Assembly: GCA_964584315.1 (NCBI GenBank)
Contig: CAZOZO010000004.1
Span: 1 to 64,000 of the forward strand
Direction of reading: 5' to 3'
Length of the DNA: 64,000 nucleotides
Source: CAXXOK01 sp964584315
Lineage (GTDB): Bacteria; Bacillota; Clostridia; Christensenellales; Aristaeellaceae
Below, in pieces: positions 25,967-34,061 of this stretch; within the stretch, counting starts at the first letter, position 1; every line of letters begins with the position of its first letter. Made by a program: the position numbers and the translations under genes. The notes below the pieces were generated by a model, which was given only the letters and a program-made list of their open reading frames with translations, searched no databases and was not told the DNA's origin.

Positions 25967-26506
25967 ATGATCACCATTCTGGCGGACGACAGCCTCGGCC
26001 CCATCGGCCAACGGCTCCATGATACCCTGCTGGGCAAAGGCGCGCAGGCGGAATACATATCCCTCGCGGATACCGTGGTCAGGCCCTGTGTGAACTGCGG
26101 CAGCTGCAACGGTAAAACCTACGGCAAGTGTGTGACCCGTGACGATGCGGACTGGCTGCTGCCCAGGATGATGGCGGCGGATGCGCTGGTTGTAGTCACG
26201 CCTGTACTGTTTGGCGGCTATTCGGTCAAGGCCAAGCGCGTACTGGACAAACTGGGCCTGATCATGGACAGGCACTACTATGTGCACCGTGGCGAGATGG
26301 CCAAGGGCGGCCTAGCGGGCCGTCAATTCCACTACTGCGTGCTGGGCGTGCAGGGCACGCCGGATGCGGACGAGGCGGAGGCCTTTCAAACGCTGGTGAA
26401 AGAAACAGTCACGATCACGCGCGGCAGGGGCGGCGCATACACCGGCGGCCCCTCGCCGGAGGGCTGGCCGTTTACGGCCATCGCGGAGGAGGTGCTGGGC
26501 GCGTGA
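25967..26506 (+). CDS. Flavodoxin-family NAD(P)H oxidoreductase with a cysteine motif
   Basis: The 179-residue protein shows a flavodoxin-like fold. It has the segment CVNCGSCNGKTYGKCVTRDD, with C-x2-C-x2-C-x6/7-C spacing typical of iron-sulfur flavoproteins and of related NADPH:FMN reductases, then a VVVTPVLFGGYSVKAKRVLD loop. A [4Fe-4S] cluster is possible but not certain. It is fourth in the TetR operon, and its stop overlaps the next start. Confidence 0.82.
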   Translation: MITILADDSLGPIGQRLHDTLLGKGAQAEYISLADTVVRPCVNCGSCNGKTYGKCVTRDDADWLLPRMMAADALVVVTPVLFGGYSVKAKRVLDKLGLIMDRHYYVHRGEMAKGGLAGRQFHYCVLGVQGTPDADEAEAFQTLVKETVTITRGRGGAYTGGPSPEGWPFTAIAEEVLGA

Positions 26507-27174
26507 GCAAATATCTGCTGATCAATGCCAGCCCCCGTGCGGAGGGCACCAGCGCCATGCTGCTCAGGCGCGTTATGGCACGGCTGACCGAAGCGGGCCA
26601 CAGCGTGGAGCTGATGAACCTGTACCCAAATCTCAAGCGCATGAACGAGTTGATTGCGGCCTTTGCGGCGGCGGATGTGCTGGTGCTGTCTGGGCCGTGT
26701 TACATCGACACCTACCCTGCGGATACCTACGCGCTGCTGGAGGGCATCGCGAAAAACCCAGCCGCGTGCCACGGGCAGCGGGTGTACGGCATCATCCAAG
26801 GTGGCATGCCCTACGCGCACACCCACGAGAGCGGCTTGAACGCCCTTCGCCTGTTTGCCAGGGCTCGCGACCTGCACTACGGCGGCGGCTATGTGATGGG
26901 CATGGGCGCGATGCTCAACGGCCAGCCGCTGGAGAAGATCATGAATGCGAAAGTGGCTGTCAGACAGTTTGACGTGTTCTGCGCTCATGTGGTGCGCGGG
27001 GAGGATTCGCCCGCAGACGTATACCGGCGTGCACTGCTGCGCCTGCCCGCCTTCGTTTGGCGGCTGCTGGCACGGTGGATGAACGGGCGCATCGACCGCG
27101 AGGCGAAGGCCTGCGGCATAGGGCCGGATTGGGTCAGCCCATATGCCGCGGCGCAGGATGGAGCGCAAGCGTAG
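26503..27174 (+). CDS. NAD(P)H-dependent FMN reductase-like protein
   Basis: The 223-residue protein starts YLLINASPRAEGTSAMLLRR, the phosphate loop of the NADPH-dependent FMN reductase family, and has VLVLSGPCYIDTYPADTYALLE, the second flavin loop. A C-terminal basic amphipathic segment (RRALLRLPAFVWRLLARWM) could associate with the membrane. The GTG start at 26503 overlaps the upstream stop, with GGAGG ten bases before. It is the last gene of the operon. Confidence 0.82.
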   Translation: MSKYLLINASPRAEGTSAMLLRRVMARLTEAGHSVELMNLYPNLKRMNELIAAFAAADVLVLSGPCYIDTYPADTYALLEGIAKNPAACHGQRVYGIIQGGMPYAHTHESGLNALRLFARARDLHYGGGYVMGMGAMLNGQPLEKIMNAKVAVRQFDVFCAHVVRGEDSPADVYRRALLRLPAFVWRLLARWMNGRIDREAKACGIGPDWVSPYAAAQDGAQA

Positions 27175-27198
27175 GGCAGCGTATCGTACAGAAGGATG

Positions 27199-27234
27199 GG
27201 CCGCCTCTCGCGGATGCGAGGGACGGCCTTTTTC
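27199..27234 (+). terminator. Terminator of the TetR flavoprotein operon
   Basis: Thirteen-base arms (from 27199; second arm ends at 27228) with one mismatch and one G-T pair are followed by TTTTT. Confidence 0.85.
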
Positions 27235-27675
27235 ACATGACGCTACCATGCGGGCGCGCTCGACGAGCGGGGGGGTGTCCTTTATGACCAGCGTGCCGAC
27301 AGGGTCGAGACACAAAGGAGCTGGCGGGGCAACCTTTCACTGGAAAAATGACTCCAGCGGGGCGCGGCTGCTTTGGACAGACGTGGCATAAGCGCAGGCC
27401 GCACCTTCAACGCGCAGCCGAACCCGGCATTGCAGTGTTCGATGACCGAAAACACGGCTTGCCCTCCTAGCCGGTGGCATGGAACGCTCGCTGCTGTGCG
27501 CGGCCGCCAGTCCCGGGATATCGTGGGCAGGGGCTACTTTCACATACGGCCTGCGGGCTGGGAAGCGCCGTTTACGCTATCGCGTGCAGCTTTCATTCAT
27601 CGATCGTCCGCCGCGCAAGACGCAGGCAGGCGGATGGCGATACGAAAACCCACGAGAAAAAACTTGCCAAAGTAC
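27235..27675. other. Gene-free stretch of about 440 bases
   Basis: No coding frame with a ribosome site or family match was found. In particular, no MerR-family gene is present to go with the promoter that follows. Confidence 0.5.
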
Positions 27676-27706
27676 TTGACTTGAAGTTGGGTTCAAGTTG
27701 TATGGT
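27676..27706 (+). promoter_or_regulatory. MerR-type promoter with 19-base spacer and internal palindrome
   Basis: TTGACT (27676-27681) and TATGGT (27701-27706) are separated by 19 bases. The region between and around them contains a perfect inverted repeat, ACTTGAA (27679-27685) and TTCAAGT (27692-27698), with a six-base centre. An overlong spacer plus a palindrome centred in it is the hallmark of promoters untwisted by MerR-family activators. Confidence 0.8.
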
Positions 27707-27841
27707 ATCCTTGGAAGGTTGCGGAGGGAAGCCATGCCCCTGACGGCAGGGCGCATCCGCATGCGGACGGGCAGCGCGCCGCGCCCGCAAACCGGCGAAC
27801 GCCCGCCGATGAACGGCGGGACGAAGAGGAGAGTGGAGCCT

Positions 27842-28927
27842 TTGAAAAACTTTGGCTTTGGCTGTATGCGCCTGCCCATGAAGGGCGAGCACATCGACCT
27901 TGAACAATTCGCGGCGATGGTGGACCGCTTTCTGGCGGCGGGGTTCACCTATTTCGACACGGCTCATGGCTATATGGACGGCAAGAGCGAGACAGTGCTG
28001 CGTGAATGCCTGGTGAAGCGCCACCCGCGCGAGAGCTACCAGTTGACCGACAAACTGACCGGCGATTATTTCAAGACGGCAGGCGACCTGCCCGCTCTGT
28101 TCGAGAAGCAGCTGGCGCAAACGGGTGTTTCGTATTTCGATTATTACCTGATGCACGCGCTCACGGCAAAAACATATGCTAAATTCGAGCGGTGCGGTGC
28201 ATTTGCATTCGCCCAAAGGCTCAAGGCCGAGGGGAAGATCCGCCATCTGGGGCTATCTTTCCACGACAAGGCGGAACTGCTCGACCGTATCCTGACCGAT
28301 CACCCCGAGGTGGAGGTCGTGCAGATCCAGTTCAACTACGCGGACTATGACGACCCCACTATTCAGGGCCGCGAGGTGTACGAGGTGTGCGTGAAGCACG
28401 GGAAGCCCGTCATTATCATGGAGCCCTGCAAAGGCGGCGGCCTGACAGAACTGCCCGAGGCGGCGCGCCGCGTGTTCGCGGCGCTGGGCGGCTCGCCTGC
28501 GAGCTACGCCATCCGCTACACGGCGTCGTTCCCCGGTGTGTTCATGGTGCTCAGCGGCATGAGCGACATGGCGCAGATGGAGGAGAATATCAGCTTCATG
28601 GCGGACTTCAAGCCGCTGGACGAGCGGGAGCGCGCGGCGGTCGATGCGGTGCGGGGCATCCTCAAGGGGCGCGACACCATTGCCTGCACGGCCTGCCGTT
28701 ACTGTGTGGCGGGCTGCCCCCAGCGCATCGCCATTCCCGATCTGTTCGCCTGCTACAACGCCAAAAAACAGTACTTGGACTGGAACAGCAACTTCTATTA
28801 CTCGGTGAGCACCAACGGCAAGGGCAAGGCCTCGGAGTGCATCCAGTGCGGGGCGTGCGAGGAAGCGTGCCCGCAGCACCTGCCTATCCGCGCACTGCTC
28901 AAGGACGTGGCGGCGGTGCTGGAGTGA
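27842..28927 (+). CDS. Aldo/keto reductase with C-terminal 2[4Fe-4S] ferredoxin domain
   Basis: The 361-residue protein starts at TTG 27842 (MKNFGFGCMRLPM) with AGAGGAG ten bases upstream. The aldo/keto reductase barrel shows the catalytic Asp/Tyr region FDTAHGYMDGKSETV, the Lys in YQLTDKL and FDYYLMHAL. From about 280 two clusters follow, CTACRYCVAGCPQRI and CIQCGACEEACPQHL, each with four cysteines. Such fused enzymes occur in anaerobes and probably exchange electrons with ferredoxin rather than only NADPH. It stands alone behind a MerR-type promoter and before a strong terminator. Confidence 0.93.
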   Translation: MKNFGFGCMRLPMKGEHIDLEQFAAMVDRFLAAGFTYFDTAHGYMDGKSETVLRECLVKRHPRESYQLTDKLTGDYFKTAGDLPALFEKQLAQTGVSYFDYYLMHALTAKTYAKFERCGAFAFAQRLKAEGKIRHLGLSFHDKAELLDRILTDHPEVEVVQIQFNYADYDDPTIQGREVYEVCVKHGKPVIIMEPCKGGGLTELPEAARRVFAALGGSPASYAIRYTASFPGVFMVLSGMSDMAQMEENISFMADFKPLDERERAAVDAVRGILKGRDTIACTACRYCVAGCPQRIAIPDLFACYNAKKQYLDWNSNFYYSVSTNGKGKASECIQCGACEEACPQHLPIRALLKDVAAVLE

Positions 28928-28948
28928 TATAAACAGCTGAATGGAAGC

Positions 28949-28989
28949 AAACCAAAGGGCCGCGGCACCATGCCGCGGCCCTTTGGTTT
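28949..28989 (+). terminator. Terminator after the aldo/keto reductase gene
   Basis: Nineteen-base perfect arms (28949-28967, 28971-28989) with a three-base loop. U-rich bases are within the second arm. It starts 22 bases after the stop. Confidence 0.85.
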
Positions 28990-29064
28990 GAATCTGTGGC
29001 AATACAGCCAAGGTGGGAATGGGTCGCAAGGGCACTGATCTTCGCTGCACCTGCGAGCGAAGAC

Positions 29065-29778
29065 TCACTCCAAAATCCGGCCGTCGGTGGAGATGGTCAC
29101 CACCTGCCACGGGATCATTTTGCCGCTCTTTTGCAGGGCGGTCTTCACCGCATACTCGATGCCGCCGCAACAGGGTACCTCCATGCGCACGACCGTCACG
29201 CTCTGGATGTCGTTCAGCCGCAATATCTCGGTCAGCTTCTCGGCATAGTCCACGGCATCCAGCTTGGGGCAGCCCACCAGCGTCACGTGGTTTTTGATGA
29301 AGCGCTCGTGGAAATCCGCATAGGCGAAAGCGGTGCAGTCCGCGGCCACCAGCAGTTTCGCGCGGTTGAAGTAGGGCGCGTTCACCGGCACCAGCTTGAT
29401 TTGTACCGGCCATTGCGACAGGCGGGACTGCGCGACGCGCGGGCGCTCGTCCGCAGCGGGCGCATCGCACGCCGTGCGCTCGATGGCGCGGGAATGCGAG
29501 CCAGGGCAGCCGCAGGGCAGGGGTTCCGCCGCGGCCTTCGCCTTCGCCTGATGGGCCTGTACCGCTGCCTCGTCATACGCGGCGGCCTCGCGCTCGGTAA
29601 AGGTGATCGCCCCCGTGGGGCACGCGGGCAGGCAGTTGCCAAGCCCGTCGCAGTAGTCGTCCCGCAGCAGTTTCGCCTTGCCGTTTACCATGCCGATGGC
29701 GCCTTCATGGCACGCCGCGGCACACGCACCGCAGCCGTTGCACTTCACTTCGTCAATTTCAATGATCTTCCTGAGCAT
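29065..29778 (-). CDS. Two-cluster ferredoxin-type protein with a conserved C-terminal domain
   Basis: Residues 1-65 form a bacterial 2[4Fe-4S] domain (CNGCGACAAACHEGAI and CDGLGNCLPACPTGAI). The rest, about 170 residues, has conserved CGCPGS and the pair ADCTAFAYADFH and VGCPKLD, plus PCCGGIEYAV, a cysteine-rich end that could hold further metal. The family is common beside Crp/Fnr genes and hcp in clostridia, where it is thought to act in redox or nitrosative stress; that link is from context. It is divergent from the Crp/Fnr gene, with AAGGAGG before the ATG. Confidence 0.85.
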   Translation of the reverse strand: MLRKIIEIDEVKCNGCGACAAACHEGAIGMVNGKAKLLRDDYCDGLGNCLPACPTGAITFTEREAAAYDEAAVQAHQAKAKAAAEPLPCGCPGSHSRAIERTACDAPAADERPRVAQSRLSQWPVQIKLVPVNAPYFNRAKLLVAADCTAFAYADFHERFIKNHVTLVGCPKLDAVDYAEKLTEILRLNDIQSVTVVRMEVPCCGGIEYAVKTALQKSGKMIPWQVVTISTDGRILE

Positions 29779-29791
29779 CCAAATCGCCTCC

Positions 29792-29820
29792 TTGACTTTA
29801 CGCCCTTATGATAGTAGAAT
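29792..29820 (+). promoter_or_regulatory. Promoter of the Crp/Fnr gene
   Basis: TTGACT (29792-29797), 17 bases, TAGAAT (29815-29820), 44 bases before the ATG. Confidence 0.75.
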
Positions 29821-29835
29821 CGAGCTGAAAAATCT

Positions 29836-29849
29836 GTTGTTTTTACAAC
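29836..29849. promoter_or_regulatory. Palindrome likely to be a Crp/Fnr operator
   Basis: GTTGT (29836-29840), TTTT, ACAAC (29845-29849): perfect five-base arms four apart, the spacing of Crp/Fnr-type sites. It lies just downstream of the predicted transcription start and before the ribosome site at 29852-29856, so a bound regulator would repress itself. Confidence 0.55.
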
Positions 29850-29863
29850 GTGGAGGCATATCG

Positions 29864-30529
29864 ATGAAAGAATTTTTGCCCGTATTGCGGCAAACGCCGC
29901 TGTTCCGCAGCCTTAGCGACGCGCAAATACTTACCATGCTGGGGTGCCTGTCCGCGGTGCGGCGCGAGTATCCCAAGGGGGCTTTCGTGCTGGACGAAGG
30001 CGATCTGGTGGAGGCATTCGGGCTGGTGCTCTCGGGCAACGTGCTGGTCGTGCAGGAAGATTTCTGGGGCAACCGCAACATCATCGCCAGCATCGGCGCA
30101 GGCGAGGTGTTCGCAGAGAGCTACGCCTGCACGGCGGGCGTGCCGCTGGCGGTGAGCGTGGTCGCACAGGATGCGGTGGTCGCGCTGTTCTTGGACGTGC
30201 GGCGGCTGCTTACCACCTGCGCCACGGCGTGTGAATACCACAATACGGTCGTGCATAACCTGGTGGCGATGCTCGCGGCTAAGAACCTGCGCATGAATGA
30301 GAAGCTGCAGCACATGATGCAGCGCAGCACGCGCGAAAAGCTGCTCTCGTTCCTGTCCGCAGAGTCGCGCCGCCTTGGCCGCGCCACGTTTGAGATCCCC
30401 TTCAACCGCCAGCAGCTGGCGGACTACCTCTCGGTGGATCGCAGCGCCATGAGCAGCGAGCTGTGCAGGCTGCGCGACGAGGGTGTGCTTGCCTTCAGCA
30501 AGAACCGTTTTGAGCTGAAAGCATCCTAG
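29864..30529 (+). CDS. Crp/Fnr-family transcriptional regulator
   Basis: The 221-residue protein has an N-terminal cyclic-nucleotide-binding-like barrel (FVLDEGDLVEAFGLVLSG, GAGEVFAESYAC) without the arginine/serine cAMP pocket, and a C-terminal winged helix with FNRQQLADYLSVDRSAMSSELCRLRDEG. No Fnr-type N-terminal cysteine cluster exists, although single cysteines occur; haem or Fe-S sensing as in HcpR regulators is possible but not visible. The ATG at 29864 has GGAGG seven bases upstream. It is divergent from the ferredoxin-type gene and probably controls it. Confidence 0.92.
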   Translation: MKEFLPVLRQTPLFRSLSDAQILTMLGCLSAVRREYPKGAFVLDEGDLVEAFGLVLSGNVLVVQEDFWGNRNIIASIGAGEVFAESYACTAGVPLAVSVVAQDAVVALFLDVRRLLTTCATACEYHNTVVHNLVAMLAAKNLRMNEKLQHMMQRSTREKLLSFLSAESRRLGRATFEIPFNRQQLADYLSVDRSAMSSELCRLRDEGVLAFSKNRFELKAS

Positions 30530-30584
30530 TGTACGCGGTACCTTGCGGTTGCGGTTGCGGCTGCGGGGTTTTTCCATGCACATA

Positions 30585-30619
30585 CAAAGGCTCCCGTCCG
30601 TGGTGGACGGGAGCCTTTG
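30585..30619. terminator. Bidirectional terminator between Crp/Fnr and SH3/Ig genes
   Basis: Fifteen-base perfect arms (30585-30599, 30605-30619) with a five-base loop between two convergent genes. Confidence 0.8.
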
Positions 30620-30631
30620 CAATACCTGGAG

Positions 30632-33600
30632 TTACGGGGCGGGCGTATCGGTGGGCGTGGGCACTTTCAGCGTGACCGACGTCGTCGCGGTGGGGGACGG
30701 GTCGCCCTCGAAGTAAATGATCACCTGCAATATGCGCTCGTTCAGCAGATCGTCCTCGGTCACCTGATAGGTGGGCAGGTCATAGTTGCTGTCGAGCAGC
30801 GTGCCGTTCAGGTACCACTCGTAGTGCAGCACGCCTGTGCTGGGCGACGGGTAGGCGGTCACGATGGTACCCGCCGCCAGGTCGGCGGTGGAGTACTCGA
30901 AGGTGACGGTGTAAGTGACCGTCGGGGTCGCCGTGTCGGTAACGGTTGCGGTAGCTGTATCGGTCACGGTCGCGGTGGCCGTATCGGTGATGGTCGGGCT
31001 GGTAGAGACCGTGCCGGTATCGGTGGCCGTCGTGGTCGGCGTCCCGGTATCGACCGTACCGGTGGGGGTCGGGTCGGGGGCGGGCGTGTCGCTCGCATCG
31101 GTCAGGCTGGGGTCGGTGGAGGGGTCACTGTAGAGCATGGCGGAGAACACGATGGCCGTGCCCGGATCGTTGTTGATCAGCACACCCGGGATGGTGACGG
31201 TGCTGCCGGTGTAGTTGTTCTTGCCCGTCACTACCGCGGAAACCTCCTGCCCTGCGCTGCCGGTGGGCAGGGTCATGTTTTTCTCCGTACCGCTATGGTA
31301 CAGGGCGGCATCCAGATACCAGTCGATGCTCAGGATGCTGTCGGTGGGCAGGTCGGTGTTCACGGAGATGACCTGACCCTCCGCAAACGTGCCATGGAAC
31401 GTGGCAGAGAAGGTCTTAGGCGCAACGCTGGCGGTAGTCTGCACCAGCACGGAGGGGTCTCCGGTGTAGCCCTGCCCGGGCGTTACGGTCAGGGTAATGG
31501 TGTGGCCGATATCCAGCGCACTCACCGTGATGGTGCTGCCGCTGTACGTGGCAGCGTGGCCCACCCAGGAATAGGTGGCCAGCGCTGTGGCCGGGGTGAT
31601 GGTCACGCTGTAGGTGTTGCCAGCAACCGGCGCCGAGACCGGCAGCGTGACGGCGGTGATGGCCTTCGCGTCCACCGTGGCGGTGGCCGTGAGCGGCGTA
31701 TCCGTGTAGTAGTCGCCCTTGCCGGTCACGGTCAGGGTCAGGGTCTTACTCACAACGTCGCCCGCAGGCACGGTGTAGCTGAGGGTGGAGGTGTTCGCAC
31801 CGTTCAGCGTCCAGGTGTAATTGGCGTTCACGGTGTTAGCCGTGGTGCCGCCGCCGTCCAGCGTGGGCGTGAGCACGTCCGTGACCACCACATGGCCCGC
31901 GCCGCCGCTGCTGCCAGAGATGGCAGTGGCTGTGAGGCGCTGCTTGACCGTCGCGGTCGTGCTGCGGCTCAGGGTGCCTGCGTAGCTGCTGGCACTGTTG
32001 GCAATGGCTTTCACGGTGATGATCTGGCCGCGGTCATCCGCCGAGAGGGTATAGGTGGATGTGGTCGCGCCGCCCACGATGGTCGCACCGCGGTACCACT
32101 CGAAGCGGCAGCTCGCGGTCACGTTGGTCGTACTGGAAAGCACAGTGGCTACCAGCGTGTTGGAACCGGTGGGGTCATACTTGGGCGCGCTGTCATTCAG
32201 CGTAAGGCTGGTAATGTTGGGCTTGTTAACCACGGTGCCCGACGTGGCGGTCTGCGTGCCGCTGTAGTTGCCGCTGCCGGTGACCGTCACCGTCAGCTGG
32301 CGGCCCACCATGGCCGTGGTCAGCGTCAGCTGGCTGGATGCGCTCAGCAGCGTGCTGGTATCATCGCTGTACGTCCAGCGGTAGGTGCCCGTAGCGGTCA
32401 CGGGGGTGGGTACGGCGGCCAGCACGTCGCCCACGTTGGGGTAGGCGTTGCCGTCGGTGGTGTTGTTTGTGTTGTTGACGATCGCCACCGCGGAGATGGT
32501 GCCCGTGGGCTGCACGGTGCTGGAGGCCGTCACCTCGGCGGAGCCGGTATACAGGCCCGCGCCGTTCACCTTGAGGCGCACGGTCTGGTACGCGTCGGTG
32601 GGGAGCACGGTATACGTGGCGCCGGTGCCCTTGAGGTTGCCGCCAATATACCACTCGTAGGTAACGGTCGCGCCGGAGGGGGCCAGGCTGGCCGCGGCCA
32701 GCACGTCGCCCACGACGGGGCTTAGGTTGTTGAGCGATACGGAGGTGATGGGCGTGCCGACCGCCACGGGGCTGGTGAGCGCGCTGGTGGCCGTGCCGCT
32801 GTAGCTGCCGGTACCCGTTACGGTCAGCTTGATCTGCTTGTCCGCATCGCCGGATACCACGGTATAGGTAGCGGTGGTGGCGACCACCGTGGCGCCCACA
32901 TACCATGCGTAGCTGACCGTCGCGCCGCTGGGCGTGATGCTGGCGGCGCTGAGCACGCTGCCAACGACGGGCGTGGTGTTGTTCAGCGTAACGGCCGTGA
33001 CCACATTGGCGTCGTAATAGTGGAGGTACTCGTTCATCATGTAGCCGCGACGGCTGCCCACGGAGATATAGTCCCATGTGGTGCCGCGCGAGAGCACCGT
33101 GACCACCGTGCCCACGCTGTACACCCCGATGATGGAATAGCCCGTGCCCGCGCCCGAACGGAGGCGCACACCGTAGCCGTTGGCGCTCCATACGGTCGCC
33201 AGCTCACCCGATCCGCCGCCACCGCTGGTGGTCAAAAATCTGTTCATCATATAGCCGACGCGGCTGCCGATCTGGATCTTGCTCCACGTGGAGCCGGTCT
33301 GCAGCACGGTCACCGCCGTGCCCACGCTGTATACGCCAAGCACGGAGTAGCCGGTGCCGGGGCCGGAGCGCATGCGCACACCCAGCCCGTTGCTGCTGGT
33401 CACATACGCGCTGCCGGTGCCGCCGCCTGAAAAGGAGATGTAGGAGGCGTACATATAGCCGGTTTTGCCGTCCGGCGCTTCCACCTGATACCAGCTGCCG
33501 CTGGAACCGAGGATCCTGACCTGCGTGCCGGTATAGTATGAGCTGACGGTGCTGGAATCAAACGATGGGCCGGAGCGCAACCGCAGCCAGCCGCCCGTCA

Positions 33601-33694
33601 CCGTGCCATACTGCGACAACGCCATGGACGATGCCAATGGGATTGCCGTAAGCAGGAGTGTGATGGCCAGACAGATCGATAACATCCGTTTCAT
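30632..33694 (-). CDS. Large secreted protein with three SH3 domains and Ig-like repeats
   Basis: After a signal peptide (MKRMLSICLAITLLLTAIPL, cleavage near SSMA) come three bacterial SH3 domains at about 28-90, 95-155 and 167-230, each with the pattern LRxRSGPG or RLRSGAG...GYS and GYMMNxYL. From about 235 to 870 are repeated Ig-like units of about 75 residues with VVGSVLSAASITPSGATVSYAWYVG and its variants; a threonine-rich linker follows (about 870-940, with the repeat TDTATATV), then a last beta unit (YSTADLAAG). No LPXTG sorting motif or membrane anchor is seen. It is probably a wall-bound surface protein. Confidence 0.85.
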   Translation of the reverse strand: MKRMLSICLAITLLLTAIPLASSMALSQYGTVTGGWLRLRSGPSFDSSTVSSYYTGTQVRILGSSGSWYQVEAPDGKTGYMYASYISFSGGGTGSAYVTSSNGLGVRMRSGPGTGYSVLGVYSVGTAVTVLQTGSTWSKIQIGSRVGYMMNRFLTTSGGGGSGELATVWSANGYGVRLRSGAGTGYSIIGVYSVGTVVTVLSRGTTWDYISVGSRRGYMMNEYLHYYDANVVTAVTLNNTTPVVGSVLSAASITPSGATVSYAWYVGATVVATTATYTVVSGDADKQIKLTVTGTGSYSGTATSALTSPVAVGTPITSVSLNNLSPVVGDVLAAASLAPSGATVTYEWYIGGNLKGTGATYTVLPTDAYQTVRLKVNGAGLYTGSAEVTASSTVQPTGTISAVAIVNNTNNTTDGNAYPNVGDVLAAVPTPVTATGTYRWTYSDDTSTLLSASSQLTLTTAMVGRQLTVTVTGSGNYSGTQTATSGTVVNKPNITSLTLNDSAPKYDPTGSNTLVATVLSSTTNVTASCRFEWYRGATIVGGATTSTYTLSADDRGQIITVKAIANSASSYAGTLSRSTTATVKQRLTATAISGSSGGAGHVVVTDVLTPTLDGGGTTANTVNANYTWTLNGANTSTLSYTVPAGDVVSKTLTLTVTGKGDYYTDTPLTATATVDAKAITAVTLPVSAPVAGNTYSVTITPATALATYSWVGHAATYSGSTITVSALDIGHTITLTVTPGQGYTGDPSVLVQTTASVAPKTFSATFHGTFAEGQVISVNTDLPTDSILSIDWYLDAALYHSGTEKNMTLPTGSAGQEVSAVVTGKNNYTGSTVTIPGVLINNDPGTAIVFSAMLYSDPSTDPSLTDASDTPAPDPTPTGTVDTGTPTTTATDTGTVSTSPTITDTATATVTDTATATVTDTATPTVTYTVTFEYSTADLAAGTIVTAYPSPSTGVLHYEWYLNGTLLDSNYDLPTYQVTEDDLLNERILQVIIYFEGDPSPTATTSVTLKVPTPTDTPAP
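30930..31001 (-). repeat. Three tandem 24-base units in the SH3/Ig gene
   Basis: Units at 30930-30953, 30954-30977 and 30978-31001 share about 80 percent of bases and encode TDTATATV-like octamers in the threonine-rich linker. Confidence 0.7.
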
Positions 33695-34061
33695 TGCGGG
33701 TCCCTCCGTAACTGAATGGGGATTTCATGCATATGACGTTTGGCAAAGCGCGATTCATCCCCTCTGGTTGGAATTGTACAACTTTTTGGAGGCATTGGCA
33801 ATGCCGCGGAAGCCGCATCTGCTTGATTTGTTCGCACTTTGCGGACGCGCGGCACGCGGAATGTGACCTACCGGACGCATCTCCGTCCAGCGGGCGGTTT
33901 CGTGGCGGATGCGGCCAGACAGCGTCAGGCGTACGGTTGGGACCTCGCGCCCGACAACAGAAGCAATTGCGCTTCCGGCGCGAGGCGTTTTGTGGTACCA
34001 TGCAGGCAACCATACACAGGGGCACGGGCGGCCATTCGGCCGCCGGAAGGAGAGCAGGGTC
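33695..34061. other. Intergenic stretch of 367 bases with a possible 21-codon ORF
   Basis: The only gene-like item is a 21-codon frame on the + strand at 33801-33866, which has GGAGG eight bases before its ATG. Nothing else supports it. Promoters of the two divergent flanking genes must lie here, but no strong hexamer pair was found. Confidence 0.4.

Noticed and set aside
30617..32725. Open frame of 702 codons on the + strand
   Set aside because: It is opposite the SH3/Ig gene and begins inside a terminator; composition is Gly/Arg/Val-rich with no motif.
33801..33866. Twenty-one-codon frame with GGAGG eight bases upstream
   Set aside because: The ribosome-site spacing is good, but the peptide has no signal or recognisable pattern and no promoter was found; it is noted but not called.
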